64,000 nt of DNA. Source: Viscum album (lineage: Eukaryota; Streptophyta; Magnoliopsida; Santalales; Viscaceae). Shown here in pieces: positions 50,370 to 62,109 of the stretch. Below the pieces are notes generated by a model. That model was given only the letters and a program-made list of their open reading frames with translations. It was not told the DNA's origin and did no database searches. Within the stretch, counting starts at the first letter, position 1, and every line of letters starts with the position of its first letter. The stretch covers positions 1,901,050,644 through 1,901,114,643 of the forward strand of contig OY728163.1 of the NCBI GenBank assembly GCA_963277665.1, written 5' to 3'. A program made the position numbers and the translations under genes.

Positions 50370-51560
50370 GTTATAATCTCCTTCCCAGTTATAAACCAAT
50401 ATGTGGATGTGATCCCATAGTACAGATACGAAAAGAACCATCCCACATCAAGATAATTCATGATTTGTTCCACTATATGGATAAGATGATCCTCAAATGA
50501 TAGATCATCCTTCAATACTATGTCATCTAGTTGAAGTTAATGATACATGTCTGAATGATGACGATGTAACTAAGAAACATGGAATATTTTTTCATGGCTT
50601 GGTACCTCTTATGTAATATCAACTGAAAGGATATCAGTCTGACCATTTCCAAAACTCTTAAAGGTTCAACATAATGAGGTGAAATCACTCCATATCTTTT
50701 AACCTGCCAATTCCCCTCCCTAGGCGATATAACTAAAATATTTATTCCCCCACCTTGAACTCAATATTTATTTTATGGAAATAAAAAATTAATTTTTTCA
50801 TATTAAGTTGAATCCATCTATTTCATTATCATATAAAACTTCTCTGAATTATCCTAAACAAGATGAGATTCAAGAAGGAGTACCTCTCCCACCTCTAACC
50901 AGCACAAAGGTGGTCAACATGTTCTAACAAAAAAATCATCATATATTTCCTTTAGTATAGTCAAATGATAACAATTATTATAGGAAAAATTTAACGACGG
51001 GTAAATTCTTCTCCCAAGATCCCCTAAAATTTAGGATTCATGATATGAACCTGTCCTATATGACCTATATTGTACACTCTGATTGTTCATTGGTTCGAGG
51101 GTGGTGTGTTGTGCTCAGAAGCACCAACGAACCTAATTACATTAGTAAACATTGAAAATATGATTTTAATGGGGGATTCCTATCTGGTAAAATAGTATCA
51201 GGAACTCCATAAAGTCATACAATATCTAAAATGTAAGGCATCCCATGATAATCTGTTAAGAAGGTCTCCCTGGTAGGTATGAAGTGGGTGATTTTTATAA
51301 TCTTATCAATGATCACCAATCCTGCATCAATACCACCATGGGATTTTTGGGAAGTAGGCCCAAAACCTATAGTGACATCTTCTCATTCAACTTAGTAATA
51401 AGAAATGTAAATAAAATCCATACAAGTCATATATGTTTATCCTCCACCTACAGATAGGTGTAACACTATGTAATGAAACCAACTACACCCCTTTTCATAT
51501 AATGACACTAATATTGGAAATATATGTCATGACACATCTTTGTAAGACATGGATGTTATT
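50370..51560 (-). pseudogene. E4 integrase remnant
   Basis: On the minus strand, CMDFIY fits the MDF block with the first catalytic aspartate. LVIIDKIIKITHFIPTRETF follows (about 51274-51333). LYGVPDTILPDRNPPLKSYF (51151-51216) holds the second-aspartate block, NEQSECTI (about 51068-51091) the DGQSE.TI block, and FRGSWEKNLPVVKF the helix after it. PLCWLEVGEVLLLE (50867-50908) is almost intact. The C-terminal part reads ISPHYVEPLRVLE and then DLSFEDHLIHIVEQ down to about 50467. This is one of the best-preserved domains in the window, though still full of stops. Confidence 0.85.
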
Positions 51561-51919
51561 TAAAAGAAGAATCATGATACTCTCACATATATTATTCTTA
51601 TAATTTATATAACTCAAAAAAGACCTTGAATATATAGAATTTTATTCCTTCTAATGATCCATCCAGGTGGAGGGCCCACACCTGCCTTACTGCCCGTTAG
51701 GACTATTCCTTCAGGATATGAAAAATGTATCGTAATTACACAATCCAGATGGGTTCAATTCACAACTATGGATGTTGTAAATAGTTTTTTATGTCTATAT
51801 AACTCATCCAAGTGAATCTTAGATAATGAGACAAAAAAATTTTCAATCACTACTAGCCCCTAATACTACATGGTTATGTTTCATCCATCATAATGAATTA
51901 GCTATAGTGTTTCATTTAA
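51561..51919 (-). other. E4 spacer between RNase H and integrase
   Basis: The zinc-binding N-terminus of integrase is expected here. A short less AT-rich patch lies at 51660-51715. I could not align residues with confidence. Confidence 0.35.
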
Positions 51920-52200
51920 CAGGTTTATAAGAATTGTCAAAATAGAAAAACTAGAAATACTATACCCACCTCTTATATCTAAGGTTTTTTTCATGATGTT
52001 TAAAAATATTATTTATTCATTAATGGTCTATGTAATCCAAAAAAAATCCTCCATTAGAAAATACTGCCTCTATCAATGAAATTATTAAACAAAAAAATCA
52101 AACTTGAGGTAATGTGTTGGATAGTTCCACTCAAGAGGTCTCGACAAGTGATGTAGCATCCATCCCGTTATCATTGGATTGATATGGTGGTGGAAGGTTA
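51920..52200 (-). pseudogene. E4 second RNase H fragment
   Basis: The minus strand reads GWMLHHLSRPLEWNYPTHYL from about 52171, then RQYFLMEDFFWIT, and EKNLRYKRWV before YKPVK at about 51930. These are the YASRQL..NYPTHD, WRHYLYG.., LNLRQRRW and YHPGK blocks in order. The first two blocks are already present at 54060-54290, so about 100 bases of RNase H occur twice. Confidence 0.75.
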
Positions 52201-54060
52201 CTTGGCCTTAAGAAAAATCTCCAAGACACTAAAGGCTATAAATAAATCACGACGGGATTCAATATATGTGGGAGGAAATATTACCTTTATGAATAAAACA
52301 ACTAACAAACCAATACATAACAAAATAAAAAACAATAAGATGCATTATATTAATTAAATAAAATTTAACATTTCAATAACCCGAATCCAACTATAACCAA
52401 GTACCATAGTGGAAGAAAAAATTTACATTAATGTAAATAGTGGAAAACAAACTAAAAAAAATCAAAGATAGCTAGAAGACTCTAAAGTTCAATGTGCTCT
52501 AGGATCCAACATCACCAAATAGACAAAGTATAACAAAGTAGTGCTAAAAATGTGTGTTAATTTACCTTCTACCATGTATCGGTATATGACACATACAAAA
52601 GAACCAAAATTCCAATGTATGGGTGAGTAATAAAACTCATTTTGTTTTACCCAATGAATTCATTACTCACTCCACTATAATAGAAAAGTAAGATAAATTT
52701 ATAAAAAATAGTTTATATAAAACAATTTCTGAAACAATTTATAACTAAATATAAAATAAATCCAATGGAACAATTTTTCTCAACACTACACCATGTTCCA
52801 AATAAAACAACCAAACAATACATTTATAAAATTCACAAGTTCCATTTTTGGATTAACCATATAGTTACACAAATCCTGACCACCATCCACGGATTGTTAA
52901 TTTTAAAAATTCCACAATCATGAGTTCTTTCTCATCAATATACCAAGTCATCAAAATGTAATTATATCCCCTGATCTATTAATATTTTTTCCCTGAACAT
53001 AAGGTAATATTTCAACCAGGCCTCATAATAATGTACTAAAAAACACTACCATGTACTACCAAAAACAATTCCAAAACAATATCAATAAATCAAACTTTTA
53101 AATGGACAACTTTTTTTTCTATAAATACATTAAAAAACAGAAAATGCAGAATTTAAAATAAATATTTTAAAATAAACAAACAAAGGAACATTGCAGAACT
53201 AAATACTACGATGCCAAAATTTCACCAAAACCATAAATAAAAACTACAGACAATTTATATATTGAATTTCCAAACAATTATAGAATAAAATCAAGAAATT
53301 AAACCAATTAAAAACAAAAATTTTATGTCATAAATAGGGGAGTCGATATTGAATCCACCTACCTTTATATTTTTGGTGAAAATGATAAATGACCTAAAAA
53401 CATCACAAAACCGGGTTGAATCTCTATGAACCCACCATAGATATCTTCTCCTATCATTAACAAGGGATAATAAAATCATATTTGGCATCAAAAACATGAT
53501 ATATACCCATTGTGGGTGTATATCTATGAAATAGAGAAATATGGATAAGTTGATATAATAAAGAAAACCAAGAACACACATTTTCTACGGGGAATCAGTT
53601 ACTAATCACCAAGGGAATACTTCAGATCACCTTTGAATCAATGGGATAACCTTACATAACAATTGGGAGGAAAAAATACATATTTATGGTGATTTTAATG
53701 AAATGAAAATCCAATAAATCACAATTCCAAACAAGATTCTCCTTTTTAGGATCAAGATTCTCAATTGTGAATGTTTTAGGCACACTATTAAGTAACCCAT
53801 GAGATAACTGTGATCTAATCAAGGGTTGGAACATTCATGGTTGGACAACATATTATAAAAACCATGTTCCACCCATGCTAAATCCTAGTATCCAACATAG
53901 CATAGTTTCTCTATGTCTTACGCAAGGTTTACACAAACTATGTGCAACTCGTGTGCCTTCCATTTGGCCCCTAACTCACTATGCCCAATTTCTTAAAGGT
54001 GTTGCACAATGTTTCATGACCATGAACTAACCATGAAACTATAGAATTGTCCAAAAATTA
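52201..54060 (-). other. 1.85-kb sequence interrupting E4 RNase H
   Basis: This stretch has no pol similarity. The part at 53340-54020 is less AT-rich, and two minus-strand frames stay open (53291-53581, 96 codons, and 53652-53834, 60 codons), with products I do not recognise (for example NDRRRYLWWVHRDSTRFCDV). It could be a solo LTR, another inserted repeat, or LTR-derived sequence brought in by recombination between two E4-like copies. Confidence 0.45.
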
Positions 54061-54480
54061 CCCCACTTGTTCTACATGCCCTCCAAATATTCATTAATAT
54101 AATTTATATACTTAAAAATCATAAATATAGGGTTACTTAACAAAAACCAAGGGTGATACAAGTGATATTTGTATGACATGAATTAATCCCCCTACATCCT
54201 AATATCCCCCAATATGATTCATCATGAATCACAATAAATTTTATATCTTTTACTATTCTCTAATATAATCTTGACTGATGTTGAAGTTAACCTAACTTTT
54301 CACTCCTAATTTTAGATTTTACACGCTTCAAACCTAGAATTTTCTCCCCTATTTTGGTTAAATCCATGAGTGTTAATGAAATATGTGACACGTATTTTAT
54401 GGAACACCTATAATAACATACCATTATTAAGAAACTCTTTATCCCACTGAAATTATTGGCCTAGTCCCATAAAACCAAAA
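54060..54480 (-). pseudogene. E4 RT connection and first RNase H fragment
   Basis: The minus strand reads CYYRCSIKYVSHISLTLMDL and TKIGEKI, the YYRRF....S....PLTKL block. Then KIYCDS, stop, stop, IILGDIRM, stop, GD fits the YCDAS..GLGCVLMQ block one to one, with the catalytic aspartate kept. NIWRACRTSG (about 54070) fits the KIWRHYLYG block at the expected distance within one base. Pol similarity ends abruptly at about 54060. Confidence 0.75.
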
Positions 54481-54599
54481 CACTTACCTTTTCTATGTCT
54501 ACTGACACTTATTACTTAGAGATGATATATACATAGAATTGAAAATTGTTTATATAGAACTGAAAATTTGTTAGAGAGGAATATAACCTTTTAAATATT

Positions 54600-55240
54600 A
54601 TTTTATTAAAAAATAATATGAATCTTTTTGGAATGATCGAATCAACTCTAAGAATAAACTATAATTTTATCCCCAAAAACAACCAAGATAGAATCCACAT
54701 ACATGTGGAAACCCCGATTCATTGAGGCAATGAAAACACAAAAGCATGGTAGTGAGAAAAAATGACATAAAAAGATAAAAATAAAGACCATATATTATAC
54801 AGAATTTGTTATGAGAAATTTTATAACGAAACATACACTTGGGGACAACCAGACATAAAATGTTTTTTGATAAAACCTGGGATCCATGAGGATAGTCAAC
54901 TATATCATATATATGATGAAAACGATATTTTTTCTTACTGATCAACTAATTAAATTTATAAAAATCTATAAATTAATGATGGTTTCCATCATCATTCTAA
55001 TTGAAAAGGAGTGGGGAACCCCAATGAAGAGGTATTGGGTCATTTAAAACCCCTTCATTCCAAGGCATGTAGTTTCTTCTTGGGCTTCTGTGTCTCACTA
55101 GATGACATCCTATAATGGGGAATAGATATAGGAGAAGACCCTAATATTGTTTAAATTTTATAATCTCCCTTTATCTCTATAGGTATCTAATCAAAATCAA
55201 GGAATACATACCTTAAATGTTCAATCACAAGTGGTTAATT
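54600..55240 (-). pseudogene. E4 reverse transcriptase remnant
   Basis: From 5' to 3': SSPISIPHYRM (about 55110-55140), SSSETQKPKKKLHALE, WGSPLLFN..NDDG (about 54985-55030), then a 92-codon open frame at 54667-54945. That frame aligns through KKYRFHHIYDIVDYPHGSQV, LSKN and YGLYFYLFMSFFLTTMLLCF, which are the KYPLPRID, FSKID and YGHYEFLVMPFGLTNAP blocks. After a frameshift SMNRGFHMYVDSILVVFGDK follows. The active site reads GDK (lysine at 54666-54668) instead of two aspartates. Confidence 0.85.
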
Positions 55241-55249
55241 AATACAACT

Positions 55250-55590
55250 TGTTCCCTGATAATCCATGTAGAAACTAACAATCTAATCCAACAAACCACC
55301 CATTAAATGATGCTCTAGTCCATTTTTACCCATCTAAACATACAATTAACCCTTTTGGATAAATCAAACTCCCACTGGTGCTATAAAAGATTCCATTTAT
55401 TGATATCTATTGACATGGGAAAGGAAAGGAACCAACGATTCCATTCTATGTATAACATCAAATACCATAATCTCTAGGGTAAGGATATTACCTTTGGAAA
55501 GATAAACTCTAATTTTTGGGGATATTTTTTTATTACTACACAAATTCCAATCGTTCTTCCAATAGAGTACATAAAACCATCATACCAATG
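55250..55590 (-). pseudogene. E4 protease region
   Basis: Only the closing block is readable: a G, stop, K, W, T string near 55320 at the place of GMDW(L). The catalytic triad is not recognisable. Confidence 0.35.
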
Positions 55591-55600
55591 TAGTATAGAA

Positions 55601-55644
55601 TATGATACCCAAGGATGTTCATAGTGATCACAGAAATAAAAGCA
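55601..55644 (-). pseudogene. E4 gag zinc knuckle
   Basis: The minus strand reads CFYFCDHYEHPWVSY. This fits a CX2CX4HX4C nucleic-acid-binding knuckle in which the first and last cysteines became phenylalanine and tyrosine by single changes, while the second cysteine and the histidine remain. It lies about 1 kb downstream of the gag start, as expected. Confidence 0.55.
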
Positions 55645-56608
55645 TTTGAGGTGCCTATATCAGAAAGGGAAGATACTAAAGGGGAAGATACTATGAACAT
55701 ACCTCATATTTTATATTTACTAGATCCATTCTCCCCAGTGATAGGTTATGATTAATATAACTGGAAAAAACCATGAACCTTAAAAACAACTTGAAAACCC
55801 TCAACTGCCCAAAATTTGGGTCACGGTGCAACTAGTATTTGGTTCCATTAGGGATGACAACCTCCTATGTCGGATTGAATGGAGGTATTAAACGTTTATC
55901 ATGACATGGATGTGATAATCCAGATCCTGAACCTAGAGTCAGTTTTGAACCACTCTTAACTGATACAATAGAAAAGGTCATGTAATTCCACTGTACATAG
56001 CCCTTCATAAAAAAGAATTAACACACAATGAGGATTCTATCTTATTGGTTTCTCATGTGTCTCTACATTCCATAGTGGTGATGGAAATTATAATTAATTT
56101 CCTAGACACTTATTATGGAATATCCCTTAGGATATGTCTCAATGTGGTTCATCCTGCCTCATAACACTGCACCATTAGGTCAAAAAAAAACTACCATACT
56201 CTACAACCCCAACTTCATTCCAGCATTGTTCAGTAATAACCTTTTAATGTAGTATTACATATACCAAATCCAACCATAATGTTACCCTATAATCAAATGA
56301 CATACTTGATCCCTTCATCAAGGTATTTATTGCTGGAAAAAACATAAGAAAGATGGATAAATGAAAATTTATGATGGACTTTGATACTGGCTGAATATTA
56401 TGTAAATGACATAGGAAATATTTATTAATAAATAAATTCCATAGATCAATCACCCCTTAACGTCTAAGAAAAATGTTTCAAAAAACATGGATTTTAAATC
56501 TTGGAAATCCAAATTTTGTTTCTTATTTTGTGGGTTATATGAATCCCCCATGCCCTGGAGGCTCTCTGAAGAATATACATCCCAGTCGGCCCTCCTTTTT
56601 GGTGGCAT
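55645..56608 (-). pseudogene. E4 gag remnant with start codon
   Basis: The start at 56608 opens a 52-codon frame to 56450: MPPKRRADWDVYSSESLQGM, then GDSYNPQNKKQNLDFQDLKS and on to a stop. An MPP(K/R)RR start is common in Tekay-type gag proteins, which is why this start is preferred. A second frame (56244-56453, 69 codons) continues the capsid region after a frameshift. The rest is interrupted. Gag would form the capsid and bind the RNA genome. Confidence 0.6.
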
Positions 56609-57930
56609 CTTCAGGAGCTCAAATATAGAAAATATTGTCTCAAGATAAATATTAGTAGCCTGGGGGCATAAAACCTAGAGAATGTGGGTGGATACTACTA
56701 TTGGGAAACACATGTGAACTCTTCTATAGTTGTGTAAGGTCACCGAGCTCATTGAGCATTACTCATAAAGAATATAAAACCCTATCAAAACGAGGAATCA
56801 ACATCAATATTAGGTATAATAGTGGTTTCTATATGTGGAACAACTAGAGGATCTATGGGTGGTATGGGTCCCACTACCACTAGAATAGGGCCATCTCCTC
56901 CCTCTGGGAACACAACTTGAGGTCATCGTGCTGGAATATATCTATAAATTACATAGAAACAACATAAAAAAACATTTGGTAATGAAAAGGTCATAGATAT
57001 ATTAACGTGAAATGTAAAATTCCTCCCATAAACAAATCACATAGTCATGATTAGTTCTAAAGCCATGAATGAGTGACAAACATATCATTATCATATAAGA
57101 TAGATTGGATAATACCCACTACTAATGTCTAGGAATTGTCATTTTATCTTTTATAATACAATGATCATGATATATGGAGTGTCAATTTTAGGTTATAGGT
57201 GTAAATTTTTTTTGTTTTAATTGGAATACCTATCTAAAAATGACAGTTTGATTCCATAATTTAATTCATTTAAGATAATTCTTAATTATAACAAAAAACC
57301 TTGTAAATTGTTGAATTATATAGAGAACCATTCCCAATTTATAATGGACAGTACAATTAAAAAATTGAATTAGGTAATACATTTAATTGTATCCATAAAC
57401 AATTTCCATCCCATATGACCAATGGTCAATGGATCAATATTCCATAATTGAATATTTACATTTATGTTATCAATCTATGTAGAAAAAAAATATTGCATTG
57501 ATGCAGGAAAAATAAGTAACCAATTATTTTTCTCATCACTATAAAAGAACATTAGTCAAAGAACAATTATATCTCACATGTAACAAATAAAAAATGTCAT
57601 TTTTTCAACAATTAAATCGTATATGACATTGAATATGCAAGGAATTTGAATTTATTATGTTCCTTAAAAGATGCATGGGACTAAAATTTCCTTTACATAT
57701 TAGGAGAATGGAAAAATAAAAATCACAATTGACACCCCATAACATATGTGTCACCCAACAGTGAAATTTAATCAATTGTAATAAGAAAAAACATCATGTA
57801 CCATTCCTAGGAAATTTAGATTTTCCATGTATGTTAGTAAGACACACCTAGGAACAAATCATTTTGAAATCTAAAATCATTCTTATTTTATTAACTAACT
57901 GTCCAAAATAATATGAAATCTAGAAAAAAT
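56609..57930 (-). other. E4 leader region
   Basis: Between the primer site and the gag start lie about 1.3 kb. The part at 56570-56940 is less AT-rich than the rest. No other gene is recognised. Confidence 0.5.
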
Positions 57931-57942
57931 TCTATAATGCCA
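57931..57942 (-). other. Primer binding site of E4
   Basis: The minus strand reads TGGCATTATAGA, three bases after the LTR end ..GTTACA. Eight of 12 bases agree with the initiator-methionine tRNA primer site, and three of the four differences are A/G or C/T changes or lie next to them. Confidence 0.5.
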
Positions 57943-57945
57943 CTT

Positions 57946-60774
57946 TGTAACTTCTTGACCCTGGGAAACAAAAAGGTTCACTAAGTTAGTGGTTCACAAG
58001 AACTCAGGCATGCCTCACCATGCTCAATAGGATTCTAAATATTGATGTGGATCCATGATGGTACTGTGGGGATACTATACCCTCATAATCATAGAAACAT
58101 AGTGTAATCATAAATTATTAAAAGGGGATATCATATTATCCACCAAAAAATAGAATATAAATCGTGAAAACTTAATGATAATCAATTTCAAGGGTAGTGT
58201 GATATAAAAAATAATGTGTATTTCATGAAGCTATAAAAAAGAATGATAATTCATGGGAATATGTATCAATTACAATTAATGTATCAAATTTATAAAAATA
58301 CCAAAAGACTATCTATACATGGAATCATGAAAATGATTCTATCATATGACCCATTCACTTATGCACTAATAAATCAAGAACCATAATTTTTGGGATTGCC
58401 ACTGTTCCTAGCTACGCCTTTTAAGATTTTTCATGTAACATGTTTCATCCAAAATAGGTTTTTAGATATAACATAGTAGGCCACCACCAACATTGTCAAT
58501 AATTATTCTAGTATATACAAATAAGTAGAGGCATTTTATGTTTAATAAGAATATAATTTATAAAACTATAAGGGATATTATCTAGTATTCCAAAATAAAA
58601 ATTGAGTAGGAAACCATAAATAATGGATAATGGTAAGAAATTGATAGAATCATCAGTATTTAATTCCATGTAATCATGTACCAGACATACATTCACTAGA
58701 AATAAATGAAAATAACCCAGGAGTCCACTTTGATTCCATAAATACTATCCATATTAATGTCTATAAAAATATTTGAATCACAATTAGAATGTCCATGGTG
58801 TTCCAAGTTAGCTGGATCCATGGTATGAAAACTCAGGAATCCAAGTAGTTCATTACTGCCACACCATAAACCCTCCTCACTAGTAACATACATCGAGTCC
58901 CCACATCAGCGACAAATCATGTTTCACACATTGATGGCATACTATTTCATTAATCATCGTATGATTTATAGAAATTATAATGGAATTGTTCCAATTACTA
59001 TGTCCTTTATCATTTTACTCATCACAACCATTTCATTAATCATTTAATAATCATAAAAAATCTATGTGATATTATATCTCATTCAATTCACATATAGATG
59101 AAATTTTGTTTTAAGGTTCTTACTACCTTTAATTGTCTACTATGTTATCATATTTTTCATCCAGTAATGACAAGTGATATCAACTTACCCAATGGTAGAA
59201 TATTCATGGAAAATGTAATGAACCCACCCCATTTTCCGTTAGGTTTTAGGTCACCAACCTCAAACCTTGTATATAGGTGTAATGTCATGTCTTCAAAATG
59301 AATTTTATATTTGATGTAGGGGGTTTTAAATTGAATATTAAATGCCTATAGGGTCTAGTATAGGCCATAATGATAACACAATTTAAATATACATACATTG
59401 AGAGAAAGTTTATATACCACCTACCATCATCAAAATATTTTTTTTTCATTTTAAAAAATCCACTTTAGGATTAGCAGGAAACATTACATTTCAAACAAAA
59501 GCTGCCTGAGAGTCCCTAAAATTCAATTTCAAATTGAAACTTTAAGAAAAAATCATCACCCATCTTGCTTTCCAAGAATCAAGATTCTCGAGTGACACGC
59601 CTGCCTCGAGTCATACACCTATTACATCCAACGTCTCCTTACGCCTCCCCCGCACCGTCGAGACCCACCGAAATCACCATCGCTGCAATCCACCATCAAC
59701 ATCCTCATAAGCCAACATGATTAAATAGAATGAACATCGATAACCTCATCACTGTCAGAACCACAATCGAGGGAGTCTTCATCGGAATGACCATGAACCG
59801 GCCCAGCAAAAGAAAAACCATTTCAAAAACAATCCGCAGAAAATCCATCCGAACAAAAGCAATAAAATGAAAAAACAACCAAAAGAAACCATCTTCGTCA
59901 TCATGAAACAATATCAACATGGACCATCGAAACTAGAATATGAAGTCTTTGTAAGGACAATTCTGACCAAAACACCATGCACCATCACTATAAGAGCCAA
60001 CAAGAACTAGATAGATCTACCGTAGGTCATGCTGCCCAGAACCTCGTGTCACTCCCCATACACATCCCAAAACATCCTTGGTAATCGTCGCACCCAACTG
60101 ACCTGGGAGGGAGAAAAGAAACAGGAAGCAATAGCAGCGATGAACGACAATGAAGAGGCAATAACAATCTGATGGAAGAAAAACCAATAGAAAATCCAAA
60201 AATACACCAAGCATGAACTGCCATGGAGCGAGAAATGGGAGATCTTGGGATGAAACCCTAATAAAACCACCATGAAGCAAGAAAGATATAACTAGGGATG
60301 AAACCAAAAATACTGAATAAGATGATGTGTAAAATGATAAGGGATTAAGGGTTAAGAAAATATAAAGTATTTAAGTGTAAAATGTTTTCTCCCTTGATTT
60401 CAAAGGATGCATATTTTCGCCACATAGTTGGATAAACCATATGGTATCTGTATTCTTAAAACTACCTATTGATAGTGGACTTGCAAAGTTGGGGAGTACA
60501 TATTTCATAGCCATTCTCAGCCCATGATATTTCCTATATATATACCAACAACACCTTGTATTTTTTTATGAACCATGTGACTTCCAACTAATGGTTGGTC
60601 AAACCATGTTCCTTGTCCATTATTTCATAATTCAGATATCCATGCTACAAAAAAGTCTAAGAAACTATTAATTACTTATATAAGTAATTAGTCATGTTAA
60701 TAAGGATAAAATAGAGGTTTCAATTGAAATTCCAAATATTATTACCTCATAGGAAAAAATAAGACCATATAACA
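57946..60774 (-). repeat. 5' LTR of E4
   Basis: About 2.83 kb. The minus strand starts TGTTATATGG and ends GTTACA. It is collinear with the 3' LTR at 48055-50279. A TATA-like TTAAATA lies on the minus strand near 60370, aligned with TTTAAATAG near 49870 in the other copy. A short plant telo-box-type AAACCCTAAT is kept in both LTRs (60252-60262 and 49767-49777). The open frames at 58508-58893, 59098-59301, 59705-59920 and 60017-60307 are all inside this LTR. Confidence 0.75.
59570..60270 (-). other. CG-rich stretch in E4 5' LTR
   Basis: About 25 CG dinucleotides occur in roughly 700 bases, against very few in neighbouring kilobases. CAG and CTG are also common here. It lies just downstream of the TATA-like site, in the transcribed leader of the LTR. 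Three overlapping minus-strand frames of 65-96 codons (60017-60307) and one of 71 (59705-59920) are open, partly because of low AT content. None gives a product I know. A short acidic run (HSDEDSLDCGSDSDEVIDVH, about 59730-59790) looks coding-like. It could be a captured gene fragment or simply well-preserved LTR leader. Confidence 0.6.
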
Positions 60775-61573
60775 TTGAACTATAAACATGAAGTGTATCA
60801 ACATTATGTATAAGTGTTTAACCACGAGGTTGTGGGATAAAATGGTGAGGCTGAAAACCATGAGGTTTTAGAGTATAAATACATTACATTATTTTTCAAT
60901 GACTAGGTCTATCCTGATTATATAGTATTTAAAGGATATATATTTTCCCATCCTCCAGAATGGTGTGAAATCTATGATAGAGAATGTTAATTATTTTGTA
61001 GAGCTTATTTAATTTTTCCTATGGTTTTATCCAATTTTAAAATGAGAACTCCATGGTTCAATATTTTATTTGAACTATTCTCCAATAATATTATTTCTTG
61101 TTGTATATCACTTATTATAATGATGTGCTTGATAGATATTTTATGGTTGTTTGTGACAGGGACTGTATATCAGGATTAGTGCTATTTCTGTTTTTCCAAT
61201 GGAATTTGTGTTGGTCCCATTAAATTTATGAGGAGGTATGATGGGTCTCATGGTGGATATATATTGTACACATCATGAAAACCACCAACAGTTCTTGGAA
61301 GTGGCCTTTTGATTTTCTTTCAGTGTGGAATGTCTGTAAAGTCGTAAAATGGGATGTACCGAGGGTTCAAATATCTATAGTTTTTGAGATCACTCAATTC
61401 ACTTGTTTAAGTTAGTACATATCATTAATTCTCATAATTATGTCATTATTTCATCATCATGAAAGATTAATGTGACATATTCATATATTTCCTGAACTAA
61501 GCCGTTCAATCCACAGGCATATAGAACAAGGCTTCTTCACACAATGACTGATTCTATTAAATAAATTGATGAT
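60775..61573 (+). pseudogene. E5 gag remnant, right of the E4 insertion
   Basis: The rest of gag is expected here and is about the right length when joined to 47800-48054. Residues are hard to follow. A possible zinc knuckle lies near 61324-61355 (cysteine, lysine-valine, then WDV), but it is weak. Confidence 0.4.
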
Positions 61574-61795
61574 GTGATTTTAACTATGAGGGGTACCACT
61601 ACTGTATCACTATATTTAGTGACTGATATATTTGATACTTTTGTATATTACTCATTTTTATTTAATATTTTCTTCAAACTAATACCCCTTCCAAAAAATC
61701 TATTGTCTTATGTGATATATATTAAAATTCCCCTTCGAACAAAAAGTGTCAGAGATGTTTATTTGACGTACCTCTTATATTTTCCCTATATCTAA
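61574..61795 (+). pseudogene. E5 aspartic protease remnant (73-codon open frame)
   Basis: The frame reads GTTTVSLYLVTDIFDTFVYY from its seventh codon, then SFLFNIFFKL. This is the GT..V....A..LFDTGA(S/T)HSF block of the gypsy protease. The catalytic aspartate (codon 21, 61634-61636) and the next threonine remain, while the glycine and alanine are lost. VRDVYLTYL near the end fits the block before the second core strand. Downstream VIFGWIF at about 61838 fits VILGMDW. This enzyme would cut the polyprotein. Confidence 0.65.
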
Positions 61796-62109
61796 GAATG
61801 AATTATCTAGAATTTTATGGTTCTTAACATGATACCACATGGAGTAATTTTTGGATGGATTTTCTAATTTTTCATGGGGGGTGAATTGACTATTACATTA
61901 GGAGTATTTATGTACTATGCCCAACATGGTCTTTTATGTCTTCTACAGATAATTGGAACTATGATCGAGTAGATATGGAACTAATTTTTTATATTTGGGA
62001 AGGTAATATGAGTGATTTATATCTATATATAGAGGTATTATTTGAGTAATGATCTCTCTATAGTTTTTATCCAGTTTCTTAATGCAATTTTTCCCAAATT
62101 TTATACTAT

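Larger units (their letters stand above)
48055..60774 (-). mobile_element. Dead Ty3/gypsy element E4 (12.7 kb) inserted in E5 gag
   Basis: Reading on the minus strand: 5' LTR (57946-60774), primer site (57931-57942), gag (from 56608), zinc knuckle, RT, RNase H, a 1.85-kb interruption, a second RNase H piece, integrase, polypurine tract, 3' LTR (48055-50279). The flanks are attgg (48050-48054) and attga (60774-60778), a near-match that would be a target duplication if one base was lost at the right end. E5 gag is found left of it and E5 gag-pol right of it, both on the plus strand, so E4 inserted into E5. Confidence 0.75.

Noticed and set aside
60017..60307. Three overlapping minus-strand frames that could be a small gene
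   Set aside because: They lie inside the E4 LTR, overlap each other in different frames, and have no known domain. Low AT content explains the open length.
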